DNA of 64,000 bases, taken from NCBI GenBank assembly GCA_025594325.1, contig JANHCV010000003.1, forward strand, positions 1,798,001 through 1,862,000, written 5' to 3'. Position numbers and translations under genes: made by a program. Below are positions 32,440 through 42,390 of this stretch, one piece after another. The notes beneath the pieces are model-generated. The model did no database searches, was not told the origin of the DNA, and saw nothing but the letters and a program-made list of their open reading frames with translations. Positions within the stretch are counted from its first letter, which is position 1; the number at the start of each line of letters is the position of its first letter. The DNA is from Blastocladiella emersonii ATCC 22665. Taxonomy: Eukaryota > Blastocladiomycota > Blastocladiomycetes > Blastocladiales > Blastocladiaceae.

Positions 32440-32880
32440 CGTCTCCGTCCACGTCGTCGTCCGCCGAGGCCCTGATCCCTGCCGAGGACTGCTGCGATGA
32501 GGACGATGACGAGGAGGGAACGTGGCACGGTTTGTCGATTTGGCCGTGTACCTGATGTACGCGCGATACATTCATTGGCTAGCCCGCCGCGCTCGGTCAT
32601 TTCTTCTTGATTGTCAGACCCATTGCGAGCGAGACGGTCGCCAACTACTGGGCAGGCCACTGGAGCGAGGCAGGCGGCCGCGACGTGGGCTTCAACCTGA
32701 GAATGTTCGGCGCGCTTAATGGGTCCATTGGCCTGTTCAAGTTCGCGGCCAACTGGGTGCTTGCGTGTCTCATGGTCAAGGCCATATGGCATGTACACAG
32801 ACCAATCGTCGGATCCGCGCTACATCGCCCCCATCGTCGCCATCGAACTCCAATGCGTGAAGTTGGGAATCTTGGAGCTT
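32440..32880 (+). pseudogene. ABCC transporter membrane-domain scrap, frameshifted
   Basis: Across three frames the sequence reads 'DCCDEDDDEEG', 'ARFVDLAVYLMYARYI' and 'LIVRPIASETVANYWAGHWS' followed by 'GFNLRMFGALNGSIGLFKFA'. This is the linker and first helices of the second transmembrane half of an ABCC/MRP transporter (EExREEGxVxxxVYxxY.., SExxxNYWLxxW). Frameshifts fall near 32519 and 32605. In a real gene this part precedes the ATPase C-terminus, but here it lies 1.3 kb downstream of that fragment, so the pieces are rearranged. Confidence 0.65.
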
Positions 32881-33102
32881 GAGCCGATGCCGGAGAATTG
32901 AAGGCGGGGGGTCGGCGAGGTGACATCCTCTGCTGCTGCGCCACCCACCTGCTGCGCCACCCATTTGCGCCGCCCGATATGCAGTGCCACAACCGTCGAG
33001 CTGGCACTCTTCGGCTGAGCCGAATGCACTTTGGCGTAATGCACTCGCACTTGGCAAAATGCAGGACGTTGCATGCCACAAACGCGTCATCCGGGCCAGA
33101 GC

Positions 33103-33108
33103 TATAAA
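33103..33108 (+). promoter_or_regulatory. TATA-box candidate of the 232-aa gene
   Basis: TATAAA lies 95 bp upstream of the ATG at 33203. Upstream there is a tandem doubling of 'ctgctgcgccaccca' (about 32934-32964) and a near-palindrome TTCGGCTGAGCCGAA (about 33008-33022). Mirrored at 49129-49134. Confidence 0.4.
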
Positions 33109-33202
33109 GCAACTGTGGTAACCTCTCAGGCTCTGTTCCTTCTCCCGTCCTAGGCCGCGGACAGTCCGACTGACTCACCACATCCCATTATCGTTCAAAA
33201 CA

Positions 33203-33901
33203 ATGTCCTTTCGTAGGGTGCTTACCCAAGTGCGGACTCTGGCCACCGTTTCGCCACACCTCATACGTGTCCCCCCAAAGTCAAACGTCACAGCTGCCGT
33301 CAATCGCTCCGCAGGACGTTATGCAGGTCGGTCGGCACTCAAATCGCAGGAGCAATCGCACGGACTTCCGAAAGAAGCAGCTCGCAGCTCAAACGCCATG
33401 ATGCCCGAGGCACAGCAAATTCAACAGCAGCAGCCCAAGAATGGTTTGCAGCAGCAGCCACGGCTCGTGGAGATTGTCCATCGTGAGCATGCGGAACCAG
33501 GCGCAAAGAAGGCTTGGAGCCTCGAATCCAAGCACACGGTGTACGAGGTTGATGCGCAGGAGTTGGAACAAGTGGTGAAGCGCACAATTGATGCCTTCAA
33601 GTTAGCCCAAGCGGGTCCAGATCCAGAGCAGCGCACCACCAACCAAGTACAAATTTCTCCGCACGAGACGGTGACTTATCGCGAGCAAACGGGCTCAAAT
33701 CCGGACTCCGACTGGACCATCGACATCAAGTACAATATGCGCCAGAAGGGCAGGGTTGACCCGCAGAAGACTCAAGCGGCGATGGAGGCTGTGTTCAAAG
33801 CCTTCCGCGCCGCCGAAGCAATCATGGAAGAACCCGATGAGAACTTGTACTCGTGCAGCAGCAACAAGACGGGCAAGTCATCGGAAATGGAAGTCGAGTG
33901 A
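33203..33901 (+). CDS. Unknown 232-aa protein, possible mitochondrial targeting, left-arm copy
   Basis: Intact single-exon ORF. The N-terminus (MSFRRVLTQVRTLATVSPHL) is basic and amphipathic, like a mitochondrial presequence. A Gln-rich middle (EAQQIQQQQPKNGLQQQP) is followed by a charged, helix-rich C-terminal region ('YEVDAQELEQVVKRTIDAF', 'WTIDIKYNMRQKGRVDP'). I do not recognise the family. GC content and codon use are visibly less GC-biased than in the flanking housekeeping genes, which may mean a different origin. It is the only intact gene besides the protease in the arm and has an apparently identical copy at 48336-49034. Confidence 0.6.
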   Translation: MSFRRVLTQVRTLATVSPHLIRVPPKSNVTAAVNRSAGRYAGRSALKSQEQSHGLPKEAARSSNAMMPEAQQIQQQQPKNGLQQQPRLVEIVHREHAEPGAKKAWSLESKHTVYEVDAQELEQVVKRTIDAFKLAQAGPDPEQRTTNQVQISPHETVTYREQTGSNPDSDWTIDIKYNMRQKGRVDPQKTQAAMEAVFKAFRAAEAIMEEPDENLYSCSSNKTGKSSEMEVE

Positions 33902-34379
33902 TGAATGACCTGGTCATATTGGCTGTCGTTGTTTGAAAACATGATTCGTGACTGCGATTGTATGCGAAGCTGGTGTACGAGTAAGTTGACTTTGGCATTA
34001 CTGCTGAGTCGCCAAGGTTCGTTGATTTCGGGTTCAGGCTGGTGAGAGCTGGCAACAAGTAGTCGCCCAACCGTTAGGCGGGTTGTGAGTTGTCGCTTGA
34101 GTTGAACTTGAGTAATCTTCAAGAGTCGTACTTGTACTGACCGCGCTGCTCCCAGTCGTTCAAATGGAACAAGTGCTTCAACTCGGGCATAGTGGATCGC
34201 TGACATTCAGACGCATGCGCTTGTCTTTCTCGCCTTGCGTACGTTTCGTCCCCACGGCGCCCGACAAAGCAACAACGCGCCCTCACGGTAGTCAGCGAGG
34301 AGGAGATCAGCGGCGGCCGCCGTTCCAGCACCGTGGGCTCTCTCTCTCTCTCTCGCAGAGCCGCTCTTCGGATCGAACC
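33902..34379. other. Non-coding stretch within the left arm
   Basis: No gene is seen. There is a short (CT)n run at about 34332-34352. Confidence 0.35.
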
Positions 34380-34560
34380 GTATCGGACACACAGCGACCG
34401 CCATCGTGAATTCGCCACTCGTTGCGTGGTTTAAGCAAAGGTAAGGACGGCCATCTGCACAAGCTCATCAACCCGCGTCTTGCGGTCTCCGCTGCTACGG
34501 CCATAGCTTCCAACGCCGCCCAAAAACACGCACAGCGCGGGCACTGCCCTGCGGCCGCCC
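34380..34560 (+). mobile_element. Retroelement scrap related to the 2.2-kb remnant
   Basis: Reads, with a frame break, 'SPLVAWFKQR' then 'GHLHKLINPRLAVSAATAIA', clearly related to 'KPLVAWFKHVFGYLRELIDP..' at 2180-2290 in the left-hand element. Only a short piece survives. Mirrored at 47677-47857. Confidence 0.45.
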
Positions 34561-34946
34561 GGCGCCAGCGACCAGATGCGCGCACCGTATGCAGCACTCA
34601 GGCTTCCCGCTGTGTCGCGTCGCGCGGTTCCCCGACCCTGGCGCGGTTCCCCGACCCTGGCGGCGAGTATTGCCGACGAAGCGGCAATGTGCACATCTCG
34701 TTTAACCTGTACGCGATGGACCGTGGTCCGAATGGAAGCGCTCCCGCGGTGCGCAAGCACCGTACGTGGGGCGGGCTTTAGCCCTCGATTGAACACCAAA
34801 TGCTTTGGGTTTGGGTGTTCCAAGTATCATGTGCAGGTTTCTGCTGCAGCTGCCACCCTTCAAGCTATCGACTGACACAGGCGGGTGCAAACCAACACGT
34901 GCTTTGTGGACACGCGGAGGTGAGCGTAGCATTGCTGGCCAGCTGC

Positions 34947-35300
34947 CTGGCATCATGTACTTGTCGTCGTCGTCGTTCTCGAACGACGACTTCTCGAGCG
35001 TGTCGGCCGAATTGCCGCGAACAGGGCTTTCCACACGTTGGTGTTGGTTTAGAGCAGGACCTGCAACAGGCGGATCTCGCGCTTGGGTGCCGCCCTTGTT
35101 GCGCGCAACGAGCAGCCCAAGGAACCGCTGGCTGACGCGGTACCCGACAAAGTTGAGCATGCGCTCGAGGTCCTGCACGCCCTTGGTGCTGCGCTGCGAG
35201 TACTGAACGAGCTTAGAAAAGAGGAAGCCGAAAGCCAACAGCGACATGTCCGTGTTGCGCGGGCGGTTCGGGTTGCGGCTCAGGATCTGATCTGATCCGA
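34947..35300 (-). pseudogene. TRS31: TRS31 (TRAPPC5) pseudogene, left-arm copy
   Basis: The minus strand reads 'NPNRPRNTDMSLLAFGFLF' then 'SKLVQYSQRS', 'VGYRVSQRFLGLLVARNKGG', then in another frame 'KREIRLLQVLL', an in-frame TAA, 'TNTNVWKALF', and after another frame change 'GNSADTLEKSSFENDDDDKY'. This is the order of conserved blocks in the TRAPP subunit Trs31/TRAPPC5 (SxxAFxFLFSEMVQY.., NTNVWKALFGKxADSLEK). Two frameshifts and a stop make it non-functional, and it breaks off soon after 'KYM'. A copy with the same lesions is in the right arm. Confidence 0.8.
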
Positions 35301-36177
35301 ACCGTGATGTATGGGCAGCATTCCCGTTCTCCTCTACACGGATACGGCATCCGACCAGCTAGCGAGCCGGCTTGCCCTGATTGCTTCCACTACTCGCGTG
35401 GCACTGTTGCCTCAAACATGTGTTCAGCGCGACGCCTCAAGCAGGAATCTCCACACTCCATGGCGGAGATCTCGCTCACAACTTGTGCAAGCGATCTCAT
35501 CATACCTGATGCGAGAGCTATGAACCTTTTCCGTCGTCAGTTGGGCTGAGTTTGAGTTGACCAAGGTTCGTGCTTTTACCTCGACAAGGAAGGGAGGCGA
35601 GCGGACTGCCTCCATTGCGACGCGTGCGCGCGAGGTCACGCGGAGGTGAGCGTCGCGTCGCCAGCCGCGCCTTCGGCCTCGCTCACGTGACACAACTTAG
35701 CTTTATAAATTTGAGATGCATCGTAAACATTTTTCTGAGGGCAGATTCGTGATCAGCGACCTTCAGAGGCCCGGAATATGTCAAAAACTCCGAGTCGAGG
35801 TGTCGGGGTACCGAGAACTCGTCCGACCGTGCAAAGTTGAAAAAAACTTTCGGTTTGGTCGCTCGGACGAAAAACGCACTTAAGGCTTAGCTTCTTGAAT
35901 TGCATTGTGTTACCGAATCACCTGACACTTTGACAACATACATAGTATAAATTATAAGACGCTCCGGCACTCGCAGAATAATTATACCATTTAATCTGAC
36001 GCTCAGGGCCACGGTGTGAGTTAGCTTCAGTAATCGAGCCTCCCTTCGCCCACCGCCAAAGGCGCCACGCCTCCGCCGCGGAGGAGGCCTGCCGCGCTCC
36101 CGCTCCCGCTCCCGTTGATCCCTCTGCAGCGCTAACCCGACGCATCGAACGGAGTCCACACCACCTGCAACGTAAGC
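35301..36177. other. Non-coding, partly AT-rich stretch in the left arm
   Basis: No gene is recognised. Two AT-rich islands (about 35690-35740 and 35925-36000, with runs such as ataaattataagac) stand out against the GC-rich surroundings and could be remnants of inserted elements. Confidence 0.35.
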
Positions 36178-36540
36178 ATGTCATCGAAATAAGACAAGCT
36201 GTCCGATATCGTATGGGCGCGAGCCCGCTGGTTGCCCACCATCTCCAGTGACCAACACCAACCCTGGCACTCCATTTCTAGGCCCGGGACCAGCCCGGCG
36301 TCTACGAGACGCCCAACGTGTCCGCCCTCCCCGCGGCTGCCATGGCCGAGGACTCGCACAACGCGGGACTTGACGGGGCCGAAATGGACGACGCGGTGGC
36401 AGGGGCAACGGGCCACGGGCCCGCCGAGTTCAGCGACGGCGAGGACACGGACAGCGTCGTGGTCCGCACGCGGCTGTCGGTCCGCGCGGCCGCTGGCACC
36501 TTTGCAAATGCTGGTGTTGACGCGTCAGGTGCCGGTACGC
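36178..36540 (+). pseudogene. DCTN2: Dynactin subunit 2 (dynamitin) 5' fragment
   Basis: ATG at 36178, then MSSK, a TAA at codon 5, DKLSDI, a 71-nt intron (36211-36281, donor GTATGG, acceptor TTCTAG), then 'ARDQPGVYETPNV'. Spliced, '(Y)DKLSDI-ARDQPGVYETP' matches the conserved start of dynamitin (KYADLPxIARxxPDVYETxD). Codon 5, where the family has Tyr, is a stop. The frame continues as an acidic low-complexity stretch (..GPAEFSDGEDTDS..) past the arm boundary at 36380 and then loses similarity. Only the first ~70 codons lie in the arm, so the mirror copy is cut at the boundary. Confidence 0.65.
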
Positions 36541-36806
36541 TGCGCGATGATTGCGGTTGGGTTGGGCGATGCTTACAACCCCGCCTGGCATTGTAGAATT
36601 CTCGGGCGCCGTCAGCTCGCGCACCACCATGTTCCGCACGTACAACCGCGCGGCGTACAAGGCGCCGGCGCGGTCGCGGGCCGTGCGCGGGTCGCCCGCG
36701 CAGAAGCTGGCGCGGCTGTTCTTGTGCTACTATACTAGCGGCAGTCCACCACCGCACGAGCTCATGCGCGACGCGTCGACGCATGCGCCCGAGCACGGCC
36801 TCGTTC

Positions 36807-37840
36807 TATATCCCGGCCGCGCGGCTTGCCACGCTCGGCAGCGCCGACTCAGAGGCGCCCAAACGACCAGCTCGCGTCCAGTGTCCACCGCATCGTCCAC
36901 AAGCTGCGCCGCGGTAACGAGAAGGCGCCCGTCCCGCGCTGCGCCGCGACTACTGGATGAAGGATGAGGCGGGCAAAGAGTGCTACAACTGCAAGAAAGA
37001 CGCCCTTCTCAACGTTCCGCCGGAAGCACCATTGCCGTATCTGGTATGGACTCTTCAGTGCTCGCTCAGACGCGGCTTCCGCTAACGACCCTCATTCTTA
37101 ACGGCCAGATCTTGTGCTACCGGTGCGCGTCCAACACTATCCTGGGCGAGTCGCTCGAGCTCGTCGGCTTCACCTGCGTGTGCGACTACGGCTATTGCCT
37201 CCACGTGGTGCGGTCCTACTCGGAGAACCGGGCGTCGCCGCCAGCTTTGCCGCGCCTGATCTCGCGGCCCTCGCCGCCCGTCAAGGACGAGGACTGCCGC
37301 CGCACCTTCTTCCACCGGCACCAGTCGCTGCCCACGCGCACGTTCGTCGTCCTCGCCAAGTTCTGGCTCGAACCCCAACACGCTGCACCCGCTGCTCGAC
37401 CCGACGAGCATGACCCACCCCAAGCGGCTCATCCAGCTGCTGCTCTTGGCACGCCGCGGGCTCAGTACCGCGTGGGAGCAGATCATGTGCGATATGACGG
37501 CCGAGGTGCGCCAAAAGGTGAGCTGCACTGCACCGTGCAGGACATGGACGTGCGGCACTTCATCAAGTTCAAGAAGGCGCCCAGCGCCAAGCCCGCCGAC
37601 ACCTTCTTCCTGAGCGGCGCGGCGACCAAGAAGACGCTCGCGTACCGCAAGATGGAGCAGACGATGCAGACCCCGCGCATCATGGTCCTCACGTTCCTGC
37701 TCGAGTACAACCGCGTGCAGGACCAGTTCATCGGCATCAACCCCGCCATCTCGCAGGCGCAAGAATACCTGCTCAACCTGCAACCGCCTCCTCGCCCTCG
37801 AGCCGCACGTGATCCTCATCAAGAGAAACGGCCGTGCGTA
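36807..37840 (+). pseudogene. FAB1: FAB1/PIKfyve fragment, copy A
   Basis: A decayed piece of the PI(3)P 5-kinase Fab1. In order: 'LATLGSADSEAP', 'VHRIVHKLRRGNEKAP', 'RRDYWMKDEAGKECYNC', 'TFRRKHHCRI', then 'GQILCYRCASNTI' (a split FYVE zinc finger), 'VRSYSENR', 'HRHQSLPTRTFVVLAKFWLEP', and the start of the chaperonin-like domain ('DVRHFIKFKKAPSAKPADTF', 'PRIMVLTFLLEYNRV', 'LLALEPHVIL'). Several frame changes occur, one caused by an extra C near 37001-37005. The intron inside CRIC/GQI (donor 37044) has lost its acceptor: 37100-37101 read AA where copy B has AG. Everything after the chaperonin-like start, including the kinase domain, is absent. Confidence 0.8.
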
Positions 37841-38236
37841 CCGCCGCTGCGCGTGGCGGCGCTGTTGCGCTGGTCGGCTCTCTCTCGATTGGCGCTACGA
37901 CACTGCGTTCTCGATTCGCGGGTAGATAATGAATGAGATGATACGGATGATGATACATATTACACGTCAGTCAATCAAGTCAACCCGATCGCGCGCTGCA
38001 CGCCGCGCGCTGTACGTCCGACACGACGTGAGGCTCCCTAGCGCATGCGTCAACCTCGATTCGATGGCGGCGAGAGGAGCGCTAGCTTAGCCCATGGAAA
38101 TAACGCAAAGGGAATCTAATCTAATAATCTATGACCCATCTCCAAATGCAGAAACACCCACGACAGCAGTCCCAGCCTCACCCGCCGCGCGTCCCGCGTC
38201 CCGCGTGCGGCGTGCGGCGTGCGGCGACGACAACGG
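37841..38236. other. Non-coding stretch in the spacer
   Basis: No gene is recognised between the end of the FAB1 fragment and the stop codon of the 967-aa gene. Confidence 0.4.
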
Positions 38237-41207
38237 CTAGTACAGCGACTCGAGCCCGTGGCCGTCGTGCTTGAGCAGCTCGTCGAGGTACGGCGGCAGC
38301 GGCGCACCCACGACCGCGCGCAGAAACTCGGGGTCGGTAACGTTGAGCGCGCGGACCATGACGACGAGGTTGCGCGCCGCCGACAGACAGGTGCACTGCT
38401 GGTCCGTGGTGGTGGTGGTGGTGGTGGTGGTGGTGGTGGTGGTGGTCGCGGTGGTCGCGGTCGCGTGTCCGTGTCCGTGGCCCGCGACGACGAGCGCCGC
38501 CGCGCTCTCCTTGGTCTGCAGCCACGCGCGGTGAAGGCCGCGGGGCTCGTCGATGCCCGCCAGGACCGACTCGCGGAGCGCCTGCTGCGCGCGCTGCGAG
38601 ACGACGCGCGCGAGCGAGCCGACCACGTCCGCGCGCTGCGAAATGAACACGAGCTCGGGGTCCGTCGGGTCGGAGCCGGCCTGGGCGTGGGCGTGGGCCG
38701 CCTCGGCCGCCTCGGCCGTCGCCGTGATGCGCTGCAGGTGGGCCTTGGCCGCCTCGTCGAGGAGGATCACGAACGCGAACAGCATGACCTGCTGCTCCTC
38801 GAGCGGGCACGTTGCGCACAGGTGCCCGAGATCGGCGCCGTACTTGGTCGCGCCCGCGGGCAGCGCCGGCTTCGGGAGCGCGCCGTGCAGCTGCTGCAGG
38901 TCGCCGTCGCCGCCGCCTCCCGCGTTGTTGTCGAGCGAGAGCGCGAACGCCTTGGTAGTGATGCCCGAGATGAGGGCGGGCACCATGTCGGGGTGCGACC
39001 GGATGATCTCGAAGAACCGCGCGTCGACCGCGTTGTCGCCCTCGTCGCCTTCGCCGGAGATGCCGACAGGCGTGAGCCACGCGGCCTCGGGGCTCTCGAC
39101 GATCATTTGGATCGCGCGGCGCTCGGCGTCGGTCGGCGAGCCGTCCTTCCACATGGCGGCCAGGACGGACAGGATCTCGAGCGAGGACACAAGCGGGTGC
39201 GGCACCGAGACGAACGCGAGCCCGCAGCGCAGCAGCGACGTCATCGCGTCGGCGCCCGCGAACGGGTCCGGGTCCGGCCGGTACTTGGAGATGAGGCTGA
39301 ACGGGGCCAGTGTCGAGGATGATGGTGGTGATGCTGGCGCTGGTGATCCTTGTCCTTGAGCGGCGCCGGCGACGGCGGGGGCGACGGCGGGGGCGGGGGC
39401 CGGCTGGTGGCGGCCCGCGAACCGTAGCACGCGCTGCGGCTTGTCGTTGATGATGGCGGAGGTACCAGTCGTGGCGGCACCGTGGGAGAAGGCGATCTCG
39501 AACGCTACACACACACACGCGCGCGCGCGCATGTTAGATAGTGCGAAAACGAGCGTAAGAAGTAAACGTACCCTTGGTTACGATCGCGGTGCGGCGGCGG
39601 ACCGACTGCTGGTCGACGGCCACCCGCCAGTACCCGTCGACAAAGTCGGACTCGCGTGCCGGCGACTCGAGCGCATTGACCAGCGCGCGACCCCACGCGG
39701 GCGCTCCGAGGAACTCCCACGCCGCGTCGTCAGGGAGCGCCAGGACGCGGAGCAGGTGGCGCGGGCTCGACGCGAGCGCGGTTTCGAGAGCGTCCCGATC
39801 GACCTTGCCGCCGTTGCCCAGGTCGTTGATCATGCGCAGCGTCGCGTCCGGGTGCCGCTCGAGGCAGTCGACGAGGACCTCGGGACCCCCGTGCTGCGCC
39901 GCGAGGACACCGACGAGCGAGAGACGGCGCGGTCCCTGCAGGTTTTCGGGGCGCCAGTCGTACGGGACGAGCATGGCCGTCATATGCGCGGCGCGCTGCT
40001 GGAGCGGGCTGGTCTCGTCGCCGACCGCGCGCAGGATCGGCGCCGAGATGACCGAGGTGAAGAGGAAGTGGGTAGTCGCGTCGGCGAGGTCGAGTCGGTG
40101 CTCGGCCAGGTGCGGCGGCAGGTCCTGGAGCGCCTTGACCGCCTCCGGGTTGACGGTCCCGGTGCTCATGGCGCCGAGCAGCTGGATGAGCAAGATCAGC
40201 TTGGGCAGGTGGCGCGGGTCGGCGTGGTGGCCGCCGCCGTGCTTGCGCTTGCGGTCATGCTGCCGGAACGGGCCCGACGACGACTGCCACGGCAGGAGCA
40301 TGGGCTCGAGGAGGAACGGCGAGGCCGACTGCACGGCGTCCACGGACGCCGGAAGTCGCGCCGAGAACTCGGGCAGCCGCGTACACGCGGCGAACAGCGT
40401 GAAAAACGCCGTGATGTTGGGGTGGGCGTCGAGGAGCGGGTGCAGCGCGACGAGGTGGTGGTTGCTGGGCTGGTTACGGCGGCCGAACATCTGGACGCGC
40501 GCCAGGGCCTCGATGACGACGCGCAGCACCTGGGCCTTCACGGCCGGGTCGGCGTGGGCGGCCGCGATGACGGCCTGGACCGCGTCACGCTGCAGAAGGC
40601 GAAGGCCGGTCGTGTCGAGGACGAGGCCCAGGATGCGGCGCGCGTTCTCATCCTCGGGGATGCGGTTGGTGAGCATGGCCTCGATCAGCCCGGGCACCGT
40701 CATGTTGGCCGCGTCCAGGTAGCCGCCGCCGCCGGCGCCAGCGCCCACGGCTTCTTGATGATCGAGCCCGAGCCCGAGCCCGAGCACGAGCGGCAGCACG
40801 GGGATCGGCTGCTGCTGCTGGTGGTGGTAGTGGTGGAAGGTCGTGCCGAGGTTGGCGAGGTCGATGGGGCCCACGCTTGGCGGCGGTAGCGGCGCGGGAG
40901 CCGCTGGTCCTTGGACATGAGCCGCCGCCGCCGTCGACGACGACGTGGAGGCGGTGGTGGTGAAGCTCGCCGACGCGGCCGCGGCCGCGGTACTTGAGGA
41001 TGACGACGACGACACGAGCGACGGCGACGAGGGGGAGGGGAGGTAGGAGGAGGGCGACACGTTGTCGTGGGTGCGAGCGCGCTTCCTCGCGGGCTTGTCC
41101 CCCACGTCGCGGTTGAACGCGGCCGCCGAGGCGCGTGTCGCCGAGCTGGATCTCGCCGACGCCGACGCCGCGGTGCCGGTGGGTGACGAGGCGCGCGAGG
41201 ACCGCAT
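38237..41207 (-). CDS. Unknown 967-aa protein, single-copy gene of the spacer
   Basis: Exon 1 is 39572-41207 and exon 2 is 38237-39504, with a 67-nt intron (donor GTACGT, branch CTAAC, acceptor GTAG); 2904 nt. The N-terminus is Ser/Ala/His/Gln-rich and disordered, with a basic cluster (KPARKRARTHD) that could be a nuclear signal. From about residue 160 onward there are many amphipathic helices ('LIEAMLTNRIPEDENARRIL', 'FFTLFAACTRLPEFSARL', 'LRCGLAFVSVPHPLVSSLEI'), giving the look of a helical-repeat scaffold. A run of Thr encoded by a (GGT)n microsatellite lies near the C-terminus. I recognise no family. It is the only intact gene between the inverted arms and its frame is fully open, so it is probably expressed. 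The start codon at 41207 was not independently supported. Confidence 0.7.
38406..38450. repeat. (GGT)n microsatellite inside the 967-aa gene
   Basis: About 12-14 uninterrupted ggt units on the + strand, coding a Thr run on the minus strand. A likely source of length polymorphism. Confidence 0.85.
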
Positions 41208-41499
41208 CGTCGTCGTCTCGATGGCGGTGAGGGGGTCGATGCTACCTACGACTACACAATTGTGCGCGCGCCGAAGGTGAGTGAGCGATCCGGGCGTGCG
41301 TGTCTCGCGTCGGAGCGCAACGTGGTGGTACCGACCGACGAGTGTAGTGGTGTAGCGTTGGAGGTGGCTGTCGAGTGCGACGACGACGGCGACGAGGATG
41401 GGAGGATGGTGGTGCTGCTTCGACGATGATACAGTGGATCAAGACGACGGCCCGCCGAGGTTGGGCGGGCGCCCGTCCCGTCGAACACCATGAGTGGGA

Positions 41500-42390
41500 G
41501 TGACGTGGCGGCCGGAGCCGTGATGATGTTGGCGCCCGCAAAGTGGCCAGTGTTCTCGAGGACGCCGAGCTTGATGTTGTAGGCCACCGAGACGTCCATC
41601 TGGTACAGGTGCTCGAGCGCGCTACGCGCAACCGTCTTCTCGACGAGGACCACGTGCTGAGCCCGCGGCGCGCCGTGAGCCGCTGGATGGACCGCTTGAG
41701 GCGGCCTGTGCTCGTCGGGTCGAGCAGCGGGCGCGGCGTGTTGGGCTCGAGCCAGAACTCGGTGATGAGGACGGACGCGCGCGGGGGCAGCGACCGGCGC
41801 CGGTGGAGGAGGGTGCGAGGGCGGTCCTCGTCCTCGACGGGCGTCGAGGGCCGCGAGATCGATCTGCGACTGCAGGAGGACCAGGGTCGGGGGCGGACGC
41901 GGCGGGGGCGGCAGCGACTCCTGGTTCTCCGAGTAGGACCGGATCACGTTTAGGCAGTAGTCGCACACGCGGATGAAGCCGAGAGGAAGCCGAGAGGAAG
42001 CCGAGCGGCTCGGCCCGGCTCGGCTCGGTGGGGAAGGTGTTGGATGCGCGCGCCGGCAGCAGAGGAAGGAAGACCTGGCCGCTGCGTTTGCGGCAGTGGT
42101 TAGCAATACTCACAAAAGCACAGTGAGTTTAGCTCCCGTACCAAACTACCAACCGCGGCAATGGTGCTTGCGGTGGAATTCGGAGAGGGGCGACATGCAG
42201 TTGCAGCAGCAGCACATCATGCACGCCTCGTCCTTCATCCAGTAGTCGCGGCGCCACGCGGGCGCCTCGTCGTCACCGCGGCGCAGTTTGCGGATGATGA
42301 TGATGCGGTGGAAACCCGACTCGAGCTGGTCGTCAGGCGCCTCCGAGTCGGCGTCGCCGTGCGTGGCGAGCCACGAACTCGCGAAGTAGG
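41500..42390 (-). pseudogene. FAB1: FAB1/PIKfyve fragment, copy B
   Basis: Inverted relative of copy A. The minus strand reads 'SWLATHGDADSEAP', 'WRRDYWMKDEACMMC', 'FHRKHHCRG', an intron of 68 nt (42082-42149, donor GTAG, intact acceptor GCAG), 'CGQVF', then a degenerate insertion, 'IRVCDYCLNVIRSYSENQ', and after deletions 'HVVLVEKTVARSALEHLY' with 'NIKLGVLENTGHF' from the chaperonin-like domain. The FYVE cysteines after GQVF are lost and the frame changes several times. Compared with A it lacks the 'DVRHFIKFKK..LLNL' part but keeps the segment following it. Non-functional. Confidence 0.75.

Larger units (their letters stand above)
28411..36380 (+). repeat. Left arm of 7,970-bp inverted repeat
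   Basis: This arm equals the reverse complement of 45857-53826. Coordinates x and y pair as x + y = 82,237. Every ORF I compared in the two arms has an identical translation, and stretches checked base by base at both ends and in the middle are identical. The boundaries are set where identity breaks: outside, at 'gcaacgagac' (28411); inside, after 'gacggggcc' (36380). Contents in order: protease gene, ABCC fragment, tandem array, second ABCC fragment, 232-aa gene, retroelement scrap, TRS31 pseudogene (minus), start of a dynactin-2 fragment. Confidence 0.93.
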
